Source of the DNA: Phycisphaerae bacterium
Lineage (GTDB): Bacteria > Planctomycetota > Phycisphaerae > UBA1845 > PWPN01
Reading direction: 5' to 3'
Length of the DNA: 48,741 bases
Assembly (NCBI GenBank): GCA_012729395.1
Contig: JAAYDF010000198.1
Location: 1 to 48,741 of the forward strand
Position numbers and translations under genes: made by a program. Positions 24,734 through 34,628 of the stretch are shown piece after piece. Within the stretch, counting starts at the first letter, position 1, and every line of letters starts with the position of its first letter. The notes below the pieces were generated by a model. The model was not told the DNA's origin and did no database searches. It worked only from the letters and a program-made list of their open reading frames with translations.

Positions 24734-25657
24734 CTATTTGAATTTCGCGAGGAAGACAGCTAAGAAGTCGAGACACTCGCTACCCTCCAGTACGGGGAAC
24801 CCGATCTGGGCGAACAGGTCGCTCGCCATCGTTCGGACGGGCATGAGCACCGAGTCGGAGCGACCGTCCAGGTAGCCGATATTGGTTCGTCCAAGGCCCG
24901 GATCAATGATTGTTGCACCAGACATTCTTGGTCGTTTCAAGATACTGTGTCTGGCAACGATTTCGTCGGTGACGTTGAAGTTCCCTTCACAGTTGACGTT
25001 CTTGTTGCGATACGGATGCTCCTCGACCAGGACGAACATCTGGGAGTCTGTCCAGCGGAGAGAGTTATGCTGGGGGCTGGGCACAGGTTGCCCGTTGCGG
25101 TCTTTTCCCTCCACCGGCCATCCGGCCGGGCGTGTTGGGCGGTACAGTTTGTCGGGGGCCTTGTGAGCGATGTAGGCGTTCATGGAGTAGCTGTTCCGGC
25201 CGTTGCCGTCGCCGCCTTCGGGAGTATCTGAAGGTTGGCCCGTGCGCTCGGAGGGGCACACGTAGATCTGCCGGTCTCGCGTGTACCGGAAAATACTTCC
25301 GCGTTGTGGGCAGTCTTCCTTGAAAAGCTGGGAGTCCTTACCCCCGCTGCCTGCGTAGCTCTGCACAGCGCCGTCCCAGACGGGGAGTGTTCTTTTGAGA
25401 TCAGTGGGCCGGGCGATTGGCCAGAGGCCGTTGCGATAGTAGACGGTCTGGCTGCCGGGCAGGGTCTTCTGGTCGTGCACATACATGAGCGTGCCCAGCA
25501 TGATCTGCCTGACGTTGGCCTTGCACATGGCCGAGCGAGCTTGGTCTCGTGCTCTGGTTAACGAGGGCAGCAGGATCGCAATCAACAGCGCGATGATCGC
25601 CACGACCACCAGCACTTCGATCAACGTGAACGCAGTACGGCGTGAGGAGTTGCACAT
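24734..25657 (-). CDS. Type II secretion/type IV pilus-like pseudopilin
   Basis: This 307-residue protein starts MCNSSRRTAF. Its prepilin motif (TLIEVLVV after a phenylalanine, residues 11-18) and hydrophobic helix follow directly, with 'CKANVRQIMLGTLMY' after the helix. The mature region is beta-rich and rich in Cys, Gly and Asn. It ends with 'YLDGRSDSVLMP', the H-x9-DG-like tail typical of planctomycete pseudopilins, which occur in many paralogues. The residue before Phe is Ala, not the usual Gly. The ATG at 25657 was chosen over 25681 because an AGGA lies upstream and the motif is closer. A good promoter lies at 25751-25779. Confidence 0.9.
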   Translation of the reverse strand: MCNSSRRTAFTLIEVLVVVAIIALLIAILLPSLTRARDQARSAMCKANVRQIMLGTLMYVHDQKTLPGSQTVYYRNGLWPIARPTDLKRTLPVWDGAVQSYAGSGGKDSQLFKEDCPQRGSIFRYTRDRQIYVCPSERTGQPSDTPEGGDGNGRNSYSMNAYIAHKAPDKLYRPTRPAGWPVEGKDRNGQPVPSPQHNSLRWTDSQMFVLVEEHPYRNKNVNCEGNFNVTDEIVARHSILKRPRMSGATIIDPGLGRTNIGYLDGRSDSVLMPVRTMASDLFAQIGFPVLEGSECLDFLAVFLAKFK

Positions 25658-25750
25658 GAGAGGATCCTTTCCGAGACACATGAATATGCCGTCTTCGCCT
25701 GACGTGGATCCCGGGAGGTTTCCCAGAAGGGCACGCCCGGCTACAAAATC

Positions 25751-25779
25751 ATTATATAACTATAATGGGTCGCGCCCAA
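25751..25779 (-). promoter_or_regulatory. Promoter of the pseudopilin gene
   Basis: On the minus strand TTGGGC (25774-25779) and TATAAT (25751-25756) are 17 bp apart, the -10 being a perfect match, in the only strongly AT-rich patch nearby. The -10 lies 93 bp upstream of the start at 25657, so the leader is about 90 bases. Confidence 0.7.
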
Positions 25780-25871
25780 GTGAGCAGCCCAGTCTTTTTC
25801 AAAAAAACCGCGCCGCATCCAGGTACTGTGGGACTGTATTTTATGTGGATCGTGTTTGGCGGGTCATTCCG

Positions 25872-27149
25872 TCAGCGCTGGCAGTTGGTGAGCAGTGCCT
25901 CGATCAAGCTGCAGGTCTTGCCCAGTGGGTCTTCACTGCAGATGCGATCCGCGAGCGTTCGGGATGTAGCCAGGACCTCCCGGGACTCCAGCAGCCGTTT
26001 TAGCCGGTGGGCGACGCGTGGGGCTTGGTAGGCGTCAGGGCTGATCTGGTCGGCGCCGCCCAGTGCGGTGAGCCGCATGGCGTTGTCCGGCTGGTCGTTA
26101 CAGGAAGGCATGAGCAACTGGGGGATCCCGGCCGCCAGGGCCTGGGCCATGGTGCCGATCCCCCCGTGATGCACGATGGCCGCGCATCGTGGCAGAAGCC
26201 TGCCGAAAGGCAGATACGGGTAGTGCCGTACGCCGTCGGGCAGGTTTGCGGGGATCTGCTCGGGGTATTGGGTCAGCAGGAGACCGCGGCGGCCAAGGAG
26301 CCGGCAAGCCTCGGCGGAGGCCTGGAAGAACCAATCGACCCCGCGGATTGGGGAGCCCGGGGTGAAGACCAATGGCGGGTCGCCCGCCTGGAGGAACGCC
26401 TCGGCGTCCGCGGGCATGGGCTCGGCGTCCTCGGCGTCGTAGAGCGGGAAGCCGGTGAGCCGTGTCTGCGAGGGCCAGTCGGGCTGGGGCTTGGCGAACC
26501 ACTCCGGGAACAGCCCGATCACTCGTTGCGGGGAGTTCCACCATGTGGACACGAAACGGGGTATGGGGCGTAGTCCGATCTGGGCGCGGAAGTCGTTGGT
26601 CATTTTCAGCAGTAGTCGGTCCACCACCAGCAGGTCGACCAGCATGAACACGGCTCGGCAGCAGGCCTTGGGGATCCGACGAAGCAGAGGGAGTCCGCAG
26701 ATCATCGGCGGTTCATAGATGCTGCGGAAGGACGCGGGCTGAAGGTGGACGGTGGCCAGTGGGATGCCGGTTTTCTCGTGGGCGGCGCGTGCGGCGAAGA
26801 TGTTGCCGCTGGCGGCCATGACCGTCTGGCCCGGCACGTGGCGATCCATGATCGCTTGGTAGATGGGTGGCATGAGGCGCGGGGCGATCACCTCGGCGAA
26901 TTTGCGGAAGGCTTTGTGTGGATGCCAAAGCTCGGGATCTTGCATGATCTCCTGGTATTCCTGGGCGGTGCCCAGGGCCACGAAATCGAGACCCGCTTGC
27001 CGGGCGTGGGGCTCGAAGTAACCACTGGTGATGAGGGTCACATGGTGTCCACGGGCTCGCAGCCGGCGACCTATCCCGATGTAAGGATGGACATCGCCCG
27101 CGCTTCCCAGTGGCATCAGCAGAGCATGCATGACGGTTTCTGTTCCCAT
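25872..27149 (-). CDS. GT1-family glycosyltransferase (UDP-glycosyltransferase-like)
   Basis: This 425-residue enzyme transfers a sugar from a nucleotide donor to a lipid or small-molecule acceptor. The N-terminal domain starts 'MPLGSAGDVHPYIGIGRRLRARGHHVTLIT' and the C-terminal domain has the donor-binding block 'IVHHGGIGTMAQALAAGIPQLLMP' followed by 'NDQPDNAM', as in YjiC/MGT-type and sterol glycosyltransferases. The frame extends another 800 bp upstream, but that part is antisense to the kinase gene. I therefore placed the start at the ATG at 27149 (27131 is an alternative). It lies 205 bp downstream of the giant kinase on the same strand. The acceptor cannot be deduced. Confidence 0.85.
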   Translation of the reverse strand: MGTETVMHALLMPLGSAGDVHPYIGIGRRLRARGHHVTLITSGYFEPHARQAGLDFVALGTAQEYQEIMQDPELWHPHKAFRKFAEVIAPRLMPPIYQAIMDRHVPGQTVMAASGNIFAARAAHEKTGIPLATVHLQPASFRSIYEPPMICGLPLLRRIPKACCRAVFMLVDLLVVDRLLLKMTNDFRAQIGLRPIPRFVSTWWNSPQRVIGLFPEWFAKPQPDWPSQTRLTGFPLYDAEDAEPMPADAEAFLQAGDPPLVFTPGSPIRGVDWFFQASAEACRLLGRRGLLLTQYPEQIPANLPDGVRHYPYLPFGRLLPRCAAIVHHGGIGTMAQALAAGIPQLLMPSCNDQPDNAMRLTALGGADQISPDAYQAPRVAHRLKRLLESREVLATSRTLADRICSEDPLGKTCSLIEALLTNCQR

Positions 27150-27354
27150 TGCGGCAGCCCCGCGTTGTTCCGACGGCTTTGCCCGCCCACACCGGCTGCC
27201 CAGGGGGGGGCGGCAGCATGTACGAGCAGAAGGGGGCGACCATCGCCGAGCCGGCTCCTCGCACACGGGTTGGGATTCTACAGGGATAGGCATTGCAGGC
27301 ACAGGGCAGGGGGGATGATGAAGCTCCGAGTTCGGGGGCCGGGTGGTGGCGTGC

Positions 27355-30300
27355 TCACTTGGGTGGATCTGAGACAAGGACGCAGAGTCGTAGCCAGCCG
27401 GGCGCGTTGGCGACATTGAGTCGGGGGTTGAGGAATCCGCCGTCGAGATCCTTGGGTTGGGATGCGACTCGGCTGACGACTTCGGATTGGATCTGGCCGG
27501 TGAGCCAGTCGTCAAGCCGACCGCTGCCGCGCAGGGCGTAGACGAACAGGGCGTTGGAGACTTTGAGGTCTCGGGCGCCTGGGTATCGCATGGATTGGAG
27601 GGCGGCGGCGGGCTCGCCGGTGGCGATCTGCCAGGGTACTCGCCAAAGCTGCGCGGGGTTTGCGGGCTGCTGAGGTGGCGGCCCGGCGCTGACCATGGTC
27701 CAAACCGAGATGTGCAGGTTTGGGTTCTGCCCGCCGGTGCACAGGCCTGCCACATTATAGAGGGCTTCGGGGACTTGGACCTTGCCTTGCACGGTTTGTT
27801 CGGTTCGAGTTTCGGCGTCGGCGGTGATGTCGGGTCGCGCTCCCGGGAAGGGCAGATGCGGGAGGGCGAGGAAACACATGGGCCCGTCGGGTGCGATGAC
27901 GATGCCGAAGGAGCGGGTTTGCGATTTGAAGAAATCGGCTTCGCCGACAACGGGGCCGAGCAGGGTGGCTCCGAGTGTTCGGCCGACCTCGGCGTCGGCT
28001 TGCTGGACCATTCGGGCCGTCGTTTGGCTCAACAGCCGTGCCGGTCCAAGGCGTACGTAGCGAGCGTAGACGGCTTGGGAGCGGTTCTCATCGGTGTCGG
28101 TGGGGGTCAGCCAGTAGATGGCGTGGACGTGGCGTTGGCCCCAGAAGTACTCGATGAAGCGGCACGGGCGTACGAAGATGGCGTTGTCGGTGCTGCGTCC
28201 AGTGGAGGACAGATCCTGCCGGGCTTTCTGGGTCCAGTCTTCGAGTGACTGGGCGCCACTGCCGCTCTCGTTGGACATCCACTTGAGGCGGGCGATTTGT
28301 TGCAGGTACTGCCAAGCCTTGGCGCTGCCGCCGGGCACATCGACCGGCTGACCGTCCTGTACGGTGACATTGGCGGCGGCCAGATCGTTGATGATTTCGC
28401 GTTCGAGCTCTTGGCGTTGAACCCACCATTGCAGGTACTGCTGGCGATCGGTGGGTGTCTGGGCCTTGAGGTGTTCGATGAGTTTGGCGGAGACGGTCTC
28501 CGCGGGCTTCTCTGTGCCGATCTCGTCGGTTTTGAGGGCCAGTGGCGGCAGTGTTTCGCCCCATGGGTAAGCGAGTTGGCTGGTCACCTGCTCCGGAGTT
28601 GCGGTGATGCGCAGCGGCTCGCCCAGCAGTTCGGGTTCGCCTTCCGCCTCGCCCAGCCAGGTCGCGAAGGCTCGCAGCCAAGTGAGGTTCCCCTGTGCCT
28701 GCTCCAGCAGGGCGGGTACCAGTGCGGCCAAGACCTCGGGTGGCCGGACCTCGATTCGCTCGCTCTCGATTGTCAGGGTGTGGCGTTGAGGGGCTCCGAT
28801 CTCGATCGGCATGCGCTGCTCGCGGAGCCGTTCTTTGACTGCCGGCGGGAAGTCCAACCGCAGGGTTACCGCCTCGCGATTCTCGATGGCGGACACATCG
28901 GCGAGGCTCCAGGTCAGTTCCCGACTCTGGCTGGCCGCGGGAAACTCGACTTTGCCGACTTCGCGACCTTCGCCGGAGTCGAACAGGTGCACCTGGAGCG
29001 GCTCGGCGATTGTGCCGTCGTCCGCGACGTCGAGGCGGATGCCTATCTTATGCTCGGCAAGCGTGGAGCGTTTCGTGCGGCTGTCCGGGTGGACGAAGGC
29101 TACGGTGGCCCGGTCTTCGTCGATCACCTCGATGATGATTGGGTCGGATTTGAGGTTCTCATAGGCGGCGTCCTGGCTTTCGCAGCGTAGCCGAATCGTG
29201 GCCGTGTGGCTGCCGTCCACCGTCCGATCGCGGATCGCGGCGATGGTGATGGTCTGCGGACTGGACCAGTTGTCGGTGGTGAAGTTGAGCCTGTTCGGGG
29301 TGATTCGGACCTGGTCGGCCGCGTCGTGTTCGAGGCTGATCTGGACGGGCGCGGTGGGGTGCGAAGTGAGCTGCAGCGTAGTCGTGTCCTCCTCCCCTTC
29401 GCGGATCTGCATACGTGATTGGCCGCAAGTGAGCCCGGCATGGTCGTCATCGACGATCGCGACGGTGGCGGTGGCGGGTTGTTCGAGACGGGCCCCGGTC
29501 GCGGACGTCGCCTGGACGGTGACGAACTTGCCGGGATTGACGATCTGGTCGTTTACGGCCTCGATGGTCAGCTCGTGTTCACTCTGCCCGGCCCGCAAGT
29601 CCACGGTCTGGTCTTGAGAGAGGCCCGATACGGTGAAGTGCTTGCCCGGCTCTGCGGTAGATCCCTGGAAGTCAAAGGCGATGGTCACGGCTTCACTGGT
29701 CTCGCCGGCGAGTTTGAGCGTGATGGTCGCCTTTCCTCCCGCCTCGGCGATGCGTGGCGGGCTGGGATTGATGTTCATAGTGAGGACGACCGGCGGGAGG
29801 GTTGTCGGCGCGTGTCCTTCGGCGGCGGTCGCGGTGGCGGGTGATACGTCAGTGGGTGTGGGCAAGTCTGTCCGTGGGGCTGGGTCCGTCGGACGGGGTG
29901 AGACGCTGGTGGTGTCGGTTTGTCCGGGCGAGGGGGGCTGCCGGCTCAGCCACCAGTAACCACCGGCGCCGGCCGCGAGGACGACGGCAAGCCCGGCGGC
30001 GGCGAGTTGAAGCTGCCGAGCGCGGCGGTTTCGCTGTCGTCGGGCATGATCCTGGGCCGCTTCGGTCAGTGCTTCCTGTGCCTTCTGCTGGATGCGGCGG
30101 GCTTCGGCGTGTAGATCCTGGACATAGGGAACCGCCAATACGGCCTGAGCGCAGTCGATGGCTCCCCGGTGGTCGCCGGCGGCGTGCGCTTCGTTAGCCG
30201 CACGGAGATCACGGCTCGCCTTGGACTGCCGGGCGGCAATGTCCTTTTGGGTGGCCTGGATCTCCTCAGTCAGGCTTTTGACGCGGTTGCGGATGTCCTC

Positions 30301-33300
30301 GTTCCCGTGGTGCCTGACCGCCTCCGCCAGTCGGAGGGCCTCGTCGAGGTTCTCCAACTCGGCGGGGTCGTTGCGTTTGCGTTGCTCGAACTGTGCTCGT
30401 GCGAGCTTGAGATCGCTTTGAGCTTCTTCGATATCGAGGGTTTTGAGGAAGCTCTGGAGCGCGGCGGCCATATCGGCGGCGGTGGGGTAACGTTCTTGAG
30501 GATCGTCGGCGATTGCCCGTTCGCAGATTCGGGCCAGTTCGGGTCGAACGTTGGGTGCGGCTTTGGCTAGAGGCTTGTAGTGCGCCCGCAGTGTATTCAG
30601 CAAGGTCTGGGAGATCGACGCCACCGAGAGGGCGGTCCGGGCGGCGGCATCGCCGGGCTCGTGGAAGGGGGGCCGGCCGGCGAGCAGCTCGTAGAGCACG
30701 CAACCCAGGGCGAAGATGTCAGCCCGCTGATCGACCTGGTCGCCCATGGTGGTGATGACTTCGGGTGCGATGTAGCCTGGGGTGCCGCAGAGCCCGGTCT
30801 TGGCTCGCTGGTCGGTCATGGATCGTATGTACGCCAACCCGAAGTCGATCAACCAGGGGCCTTCGCCTTCCGCTTCGCCGAGGTAGATGTTCTGCGGCTT
30901 GACGTCGCGGTGCAGTACGCCGTGCTGGTGGGCATAGGCCAGGGCCTCCGCCACGGCGATGAGGATCTCGGCTGCCTGCCGTTCCGTTGGCTTGTGTTTT
31001 CGCGTGTACGAGGCCAGGTCCTGGCCTCGGATGTAGTTGGTATCGAAGTAGCGGCGGCCCTCGATGATGCCCGAGCTGTTGATGTGCATGATGTGGGGAT
31101 GGCTCAGCCGGGCGACGGCCTTGGCTTCGTTTTCCAGGGCCTTGTCCAGCTCGGGACTGATAGCCGCGGTGGGGGTCAGCTTGAGGGCGACCTCGCGGTC
31201 CAGGTCCAGGTCTCGGGCCCGGTAGACTTCGCCCATTCCCCCCCGTCCGAGCGACTCGATGATCTCGTATTTGTCGCCGAGGCGGTCGGAAGGGGCCAGG
31301 GGCTGAATCTGCGGGTCGACGACTACATCGCTGCTGCGGTCGTCCACGAAGTTGTCGATCGTGGTCAGTGATACCTGCAGCCACTGGGGCAGGCTGGATT
31401 TGGATTCGACGAGTTCACCGCTGTCACCGGCGAGTTGTGCGCGTTCAGCTCGCCGCCGCAGGTGCTTCCGGATGCCAGCGATGAGCACCTCTGCTTGTCT
31501 GTTTTTGGCTCGCTTGCGAAGTAGAGTGGCCACTTGGGCTTGCCGGCTGCCGGGCTCGCTCTGGGAGAGGATCTGCTCGAAGGATCGCAAGGCGTTGGAG
31601 AACTGCCCCTGGTCCGCCAGGGCCTGGGCTGATTCCAGCGGGGGCAGGAGATCGATCAACTGCCGCGCTGTTCTGGCGAGGGCATCTTCGGTATGCGGGT
31701 TCGCCAGAACATCTTCTGTTAATCGCCTGGTGGTGACGAGATCTCCCAATTGGAAGCTGGCCAGGGCCCGCTCGTAGTCCGACGCGGTTGCCTCGCGTGC
31801 CTGCTTCTCGGCCGCCACCAGGGCGTCGGTCTGCTGGATGAGCTGCTCGCTCCGATCGCGCAAGGCGAGATCCGCATGGTCGGTTTCGAGCACCTGTCGG
31901 GCGGCGAGGACCACGGCGTCGAACTGCCTGCGTTTGAGCATTTCCTCGGCTTCGTCGAGACGTTGCCGGAGTTGCTCGCGTTCCCGTTCGAGCCGTTCTT
32001 CGATCCCGCGAAGGAGTTCCTGGGCCGACTCGACGATTGTCGGGAACTCGGAGCGCACGAGCAGCTCGGCCACGTGCCGAGCCTTGATGAGGTGGCCCTG
32101 TTCGGCCTCGGACTGCGCCCGGCCGAGATCCTGCTCTTGTCGTTCGAGTTGGCGGATGTTCTGATCGACAAGGTCGAAGACCTGCTCGCGCAGTTGAGCG
32201 ATACGTCCGGCCAGGTCGCGAGCGCGTTCTTGCTGTGCGGGCGACAGGTGGTGGATGGCCACGACCTCTTCGATGATGGCGTCGGCTCGGCTCAGGCTGG
32301 TTTCATCGAGCATGCGCGGCGGCTGATTGATTGTCGCCTCGACGGCGTCGAGCAGTGCTTCGGCTCGCTGGCGGGCCTGGACCTGGTGCTCGCGCTGCTC
32401 GCTGATTTGCGATTCCTGATCGTCGACGCGGGTTCGCAGCGTGCGGGCCTGGTCGGCCAAATCGGGGTGGGCTTCCTGTCGCAGGATCGGTTCGAGCAGG
32501 TTGCGTGCTCCGTCGAAGTCCTGATCGGCGAGCAGGTCGGCGGCTTGTCTGAGTTGTCCGCGCAGCTCCTCGCGAAGCCGCTGGCGGTCTTCCTCCTTGC
32601 TGCGATGCTGGGTGAGTTGCGTGGCCAGGGCGGCTGCTTCGTCGTCGATATCGATGAGCCACTTGGGGTGTTGGTCGCGCTGGCGCAAGCCCTCATCGAG
32701 CTTGTCCCACTCGCCGTCGTCGCGGAACTGGCGCAGGCGGGCCAGCCAGGCATGTGCGGTCTCGCGGATCCGCTCGATGTCCGGATCAAGCTCGGCGCGG
32801 CGGTGGGCCAACGTTTGCCACAGGGCCAGGCTTTGTTGATACAAGGTGGGCGGCAAGGCTTGCGGCCCGCTCGATTGTTCAAGGTAGCTTTGCAGAGAGG
32901 CGATGGCCGCGTCGGCCTCGGGGAGGCCGAGGGGTTGGTTGCCGGTCAGGGCGGCTTCGATTTCCTGTAGACTGCGGTGGGTGTTCTGAGCCGCGGCGGC
33001 CCGCTGCCGGATGGTTTCGACGCAGCGGTCCAGCTCTCCGGGCAGGTTCGCGGGACGGGGTAGAGCGATCAGCTCGCTTGCGGCCGTCTCCCAATTCTCG
33101 CCGGCCATGTTCCGGAGGTTCTTGGCCGACGCGAGGAGGAAGCCCGCTGTTTCCGTGACGTTGGCGGGCATGTCGGGCGCCTCGGCCAGTAGCCTGATAT
33201 CGCTTGCCACCCGCTCGTCAGCCAGTTCCTCCCAACTTGCCTGGGAGAGCCGGTCCGCGATGAGCTCCAGTCGTCGGCCCATGATTTCGTCGGGCTCGAC

Positions 33301-34191
33301 GGGCTTGATCCCGGCGGCTTTGAGTCGCTTGACGATGTCCGGAGCCGACGGTCGCCCTTGGGGAATGCGGTCGATCATCTCCCAGAGCAGCTCGCGCCAT
33401 ACCTTGACGGTCGGTTCCTCCGACTCGCGCAGGTCGGGTCGCAGGGTGTTGAACGGCACGGGAGCGCCGAAGGCCATGGTCTCGGCCAACTCGGCACTGC
33501 GCAAGGCCTCCGGCTCGTTGTAGAAGTAGGGGTGGCGATGCTCGGTCAGGAGATAGAGCAGGAATCCGGCCGCGACCACGTCTCCGCTGCGTTCGAAGCT
33601 GCGGTAGAGTTGTGTGCCGTACTTCTCCGGGTCGATGAAGGCACAGATGCGGTCGTCGCGATCAGGCACGTTGGGGTCAAGGATCTCCCAGATTCCGGTG
33701 GCGCCTTCGATGAGGGTTCCGGCTTTGGCGGCCTGGACGGCGAGGTTGAGGAACCGCTGCTCGCCCAGACCGTCGCAGATGGCGGGCCCGAATCCGAAGT
33801 CGGCGACCTTCTCGACGCCGTTGAGGTCTCGGAGCAAGACGCCGGGGCACAGGCCGCCGTGGACCACGGGTTGGCGGGCCTGGGTGGAGTGTGCCGCCCG
33901 CAGCCCATCGAGCAGAGCGATGGACATGCGCCAGATTGTCTCCCGGTCGGCGCCGGGGGTGGTGGGGTCGAAGAGGTCGGCCAAGGGCAAGGGGGCGGCC
34001 GGCTCGTGCTCCACGAAGAAGCAATGATCGTCTTCCTGCAGCGTGCCCACGAGTTGGAGGACATGGGGCGATCGCGAGCCGAACTGCTTCTGGGTCTCGA
34101 TGGCGGCATCGAGTCCCTTGGCCAATCGCGCACGAGCCTGTTCGTCCAGGTCGGGGGGTTTGAGTACGACTCGCCTGTACAACTGGCTCAT
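27355..34191 (-). CDS. Giant membrane Ser/Thr kinase: pseudokinase, helical region, kinase, Calx-beta ectodomain
   Basis: This 2278-residue protein has several parts. Residues 1-295 are a kinase-like domain without glycine loop and with HGGLCPGVLL in place of HRD-KP-N, but with DFG at 131-133: a pseudokinase. Residues 300-950 are helical and charged with TPR-like pairs. Residues 975-1245 are a complete Hanks kinase: GRGGMGEVY (982-990), Lys1004, HRDVKPQN (1094-1101), DFG at 1116 and APE at 1142. A second helical stretch, about 1250-1390, precedes the single membrane helix at about 1393-1415. Outside are a Pro/Thr linker, two Calx-beta-like domains (about 1470-1690) and some 590 unassigned residues. 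The canonical kinase should phosphorylate cytoplasmic partners. The ATG follows AAAGG. Confidence 0.9.
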   Translation of the reverse strand: MSQLYRRVVLKPPDLDEQARARLAKGLDAAIETQKQFGSRSPHVLQLVGTLQEDDHCFFVEHEPAAPLPLADLFDPTTPGADRETIWRMSIALLDGLRAAHSTQARQPVVHGGLCPGVLLRDLNGVEKVADFGFGPAICDGLGEQRFLNLAVQAAKAGTLIEGATGIWEILDPNVPDRDDRICAFIDPEKYGTQLYRSFERSGDVVAAGFLLYLLTEHRHPYFYNEPEALRSAELAETMAFGAPVPFNTLRPDLRESEEPTVKVWRELLWEMIDRIPQGRPSAPDIVKRLKAAGIKPVEPDEIMGRRLELIADRLSQASWEELADERVASDIRLLAEAPDMPANVTETAGFLLASAKNLRNMAGENWETAASELIALPRPANLPGELDRCVETIRQRAAAAQNTHRSLQEIEAALTGNQPLGLPEADAAIASLQSYLEQSSGPQALPPTLYQQSLALWQTLAHRRAELDPDIERIRETAHAWLARLRQFRDDGEWDKLDEGLRQRDQHPKWLIDIDDEAAALATQLTQHRSKEEDRQRLREELRGQLRQAADLLADQDFDGARNLLEPILRQEAHPDLADQARTLRTRVDDQESQISEQREHQVQARQRAEALLDAVEATINQPPRMLDETSLSRADAIIEEVVAIHHLSPAQQERARDLAGRIAQLREQVFDLVDQNIRQLERQEQDLGRAQSEAEQGHLIKARHVAELLVRSEFPTIVESAQELLRGIEERLEREREQLRQRLDEAEEMLKRRQFDAVVLAARQVLETDHADLALRDRSEQLIQQTDALVAAEKQAREATASDYERALASFQLGDLVTTRRLTEDVLANPHTEDALARTARQLIDLLPPLESAQALADQGQFSNALRSFEQILSQSEPGSRQAQVATLLRKRAKNRQAEVLIAGIRKHLRRRAERAQLAGDSGELVESKSSLPQWLQVSLTTIDNFVDDRSSDVVVDPQIQPLAPSDRLGDKYEIIESLGRGGMGEVYRARDLDLDREVALKLTPTAAISPELDKALENEAKAVARLSHPHIMHINSSGIIEGRRYFDTNYIRGQDLASYTRKHKPTERQAAEILIAVAEALAYAHQHGVLHRDVKPQNIYLGEAEGEGPWLIDFGLAYIRSMTDQRAKTGLCGTPGYIAPEVITTMGDQVDQRADIFALGCVLYELLAGRPPFHEPGDAAARTALSVASISQTLLNTLRAHYKPLAKAAPNVRPELARICERAIADDPQERYPTAADMAAALQSFLKTLDIEEAQSDLKLARAQFEQRKRNDPAELENLDEALRLAEAVRHHGNEDIRNRVKSLTEEIQATQKDIAARQSKASRDLRAANEAHAAGDHRGAIDCAQAVLAVPYVQDLHAEARRIQQKAQEALTEAAQDHARRQRNRRARQLQLAAAGLAVVLAAGAGGYWWLSRQPPSPGQTDTTSVSPRPTDPAPRTDLPTPTDVSPATATAAEGHAPTTLPPVVLTMNINPSPPRIAEAGGKATITLKLAGETSEAVTIAFDFQGSTAEPGKHFTVSGLSQDQTVDLRAGQSEHELTIEAVNDQIVNPGKFVTVQATSATGARLEQPATATVAIVDDDHAGLTCGQSRMQIREGEEDTTTLQLTSHPTAPVQISLEHDAADQVRITPNRLNFTTDNWSSPQTITIAAIRDRTVDGSHTATIRLRCESQDAAYENLKSDPIIIEVIDEDRATVAFVHPDSRTKRSTLAEHKIGIRLDVADDGTIAEPLQVHLFDSGEGREVGKVEFPAASQSRELTWSLADVSAIENREAVTLRLDFPPAVKERLREQRMPIEIGAPQRHTLTIESERIEVRPPEVLAALVPALLEQAQGNLTWLRAFATWLGEAEGEPELLGEPLRITATPEQVTSQLAYPWGETLPPLALKTDEIGTEKPAETVSAKLIEHLKAQTPTDRQQYLQWWVQRQELEREIINDLAAANVTVQDGQPVDVPGGSAKAWQYLQQIARLKWMSNESGSGAQSLEDWTQKARQDLSSTGRSTDNAIFVRPCRFIEYFWGQRHVHAIYWLTPTDTDENRSQAVYARYVRLGPARLLSQTTARMVQQADAEVGRTLGATLLGPVVGEADFFKSQTRSFGIVIAPDGPMCFLALPHLPFPGARPDITADAETRTEQTVQGKVQVPEALYNVAGLCTGGQNPNLHISVWTMVSAGPPPQQPANPAQLWRVPWQIATGEPAAALQSMRYPGARDLKVSNALFVYALRGSGRLDDWLTGQIQSEVVSRVASQPKDLDGGFLNPRLNVANAPGWLRLCVLVSDPPK

Positions 34192-34628
34192 GAAAAAGCC
34201 TTTGGCCGGCGGATCCGGTCACCTGTGCTGGGCGGCATCGCGACTGTGTGCCGTGCCCTTGGGACGCCTTGCCTTGGCGGTCCGCGACAAGGCGGCCGCT
34301 CGCTGCCGTTTATACTATCACCATCACGGTAGCCGGACAAAGCGGCCGGGACACCGGCCGTCACGACGGCAATGAGGGGGCCGCGCGACGGGAGAGGCGA
34401 CGTCGACGGATGCCTGCCTGGAGGGGCGGCATGCGAGCGGCATGGGTTACCTTATCCGCGGTTTTCGCAATGCAGTGCCCCCGCTCGGATCACACTGCTG
34501 CCCTTCAGCCTTTAATCTTCGGTCTTCAGTCTTGACCCTCGGCCTGCCGCCCTCAGCCCTTGTTGACCGGCGAGTAGTCGCGATAATGGCGGCACGTTAC
34601 TGGTTCTCAGGCTCGATGGAGGATCATC
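34192..34628. other. Divergent intergenic region between the kinase and the Nramp-fold gene
   Basis: This 437-bp gap has no supported gene. Besides the kinase promoter it has, reading plus, TTGTTG (34561-34566) and GATAAT (34583-34588) 16 bp apart, a fair candidate promoter for the transporter gene. A pyrimidine-rich stretch with repeated CTTC/CAG words lies around 34500-34560. Confidence 0.4.
34312..34340 (-). promoter_or_regulatory. Candidate promoter of the giant kinase gene
   Basis: On the minus strand TTGTCC (34335-34340) and TAGTAT (34312-34317) are 17 bp apart, each four of six to consensus. They lie about 120 bp upstream of the kinase ATG, in an AT-rich spot of a GC-rich gap. Confidence 0.35.

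Noticed and set aside
25790-25871. Intrinsic terminator of the glycosyltransferase gene
   Set aside because: There is a T-run on the minus strand after the stop, but no clear stem in front of it.
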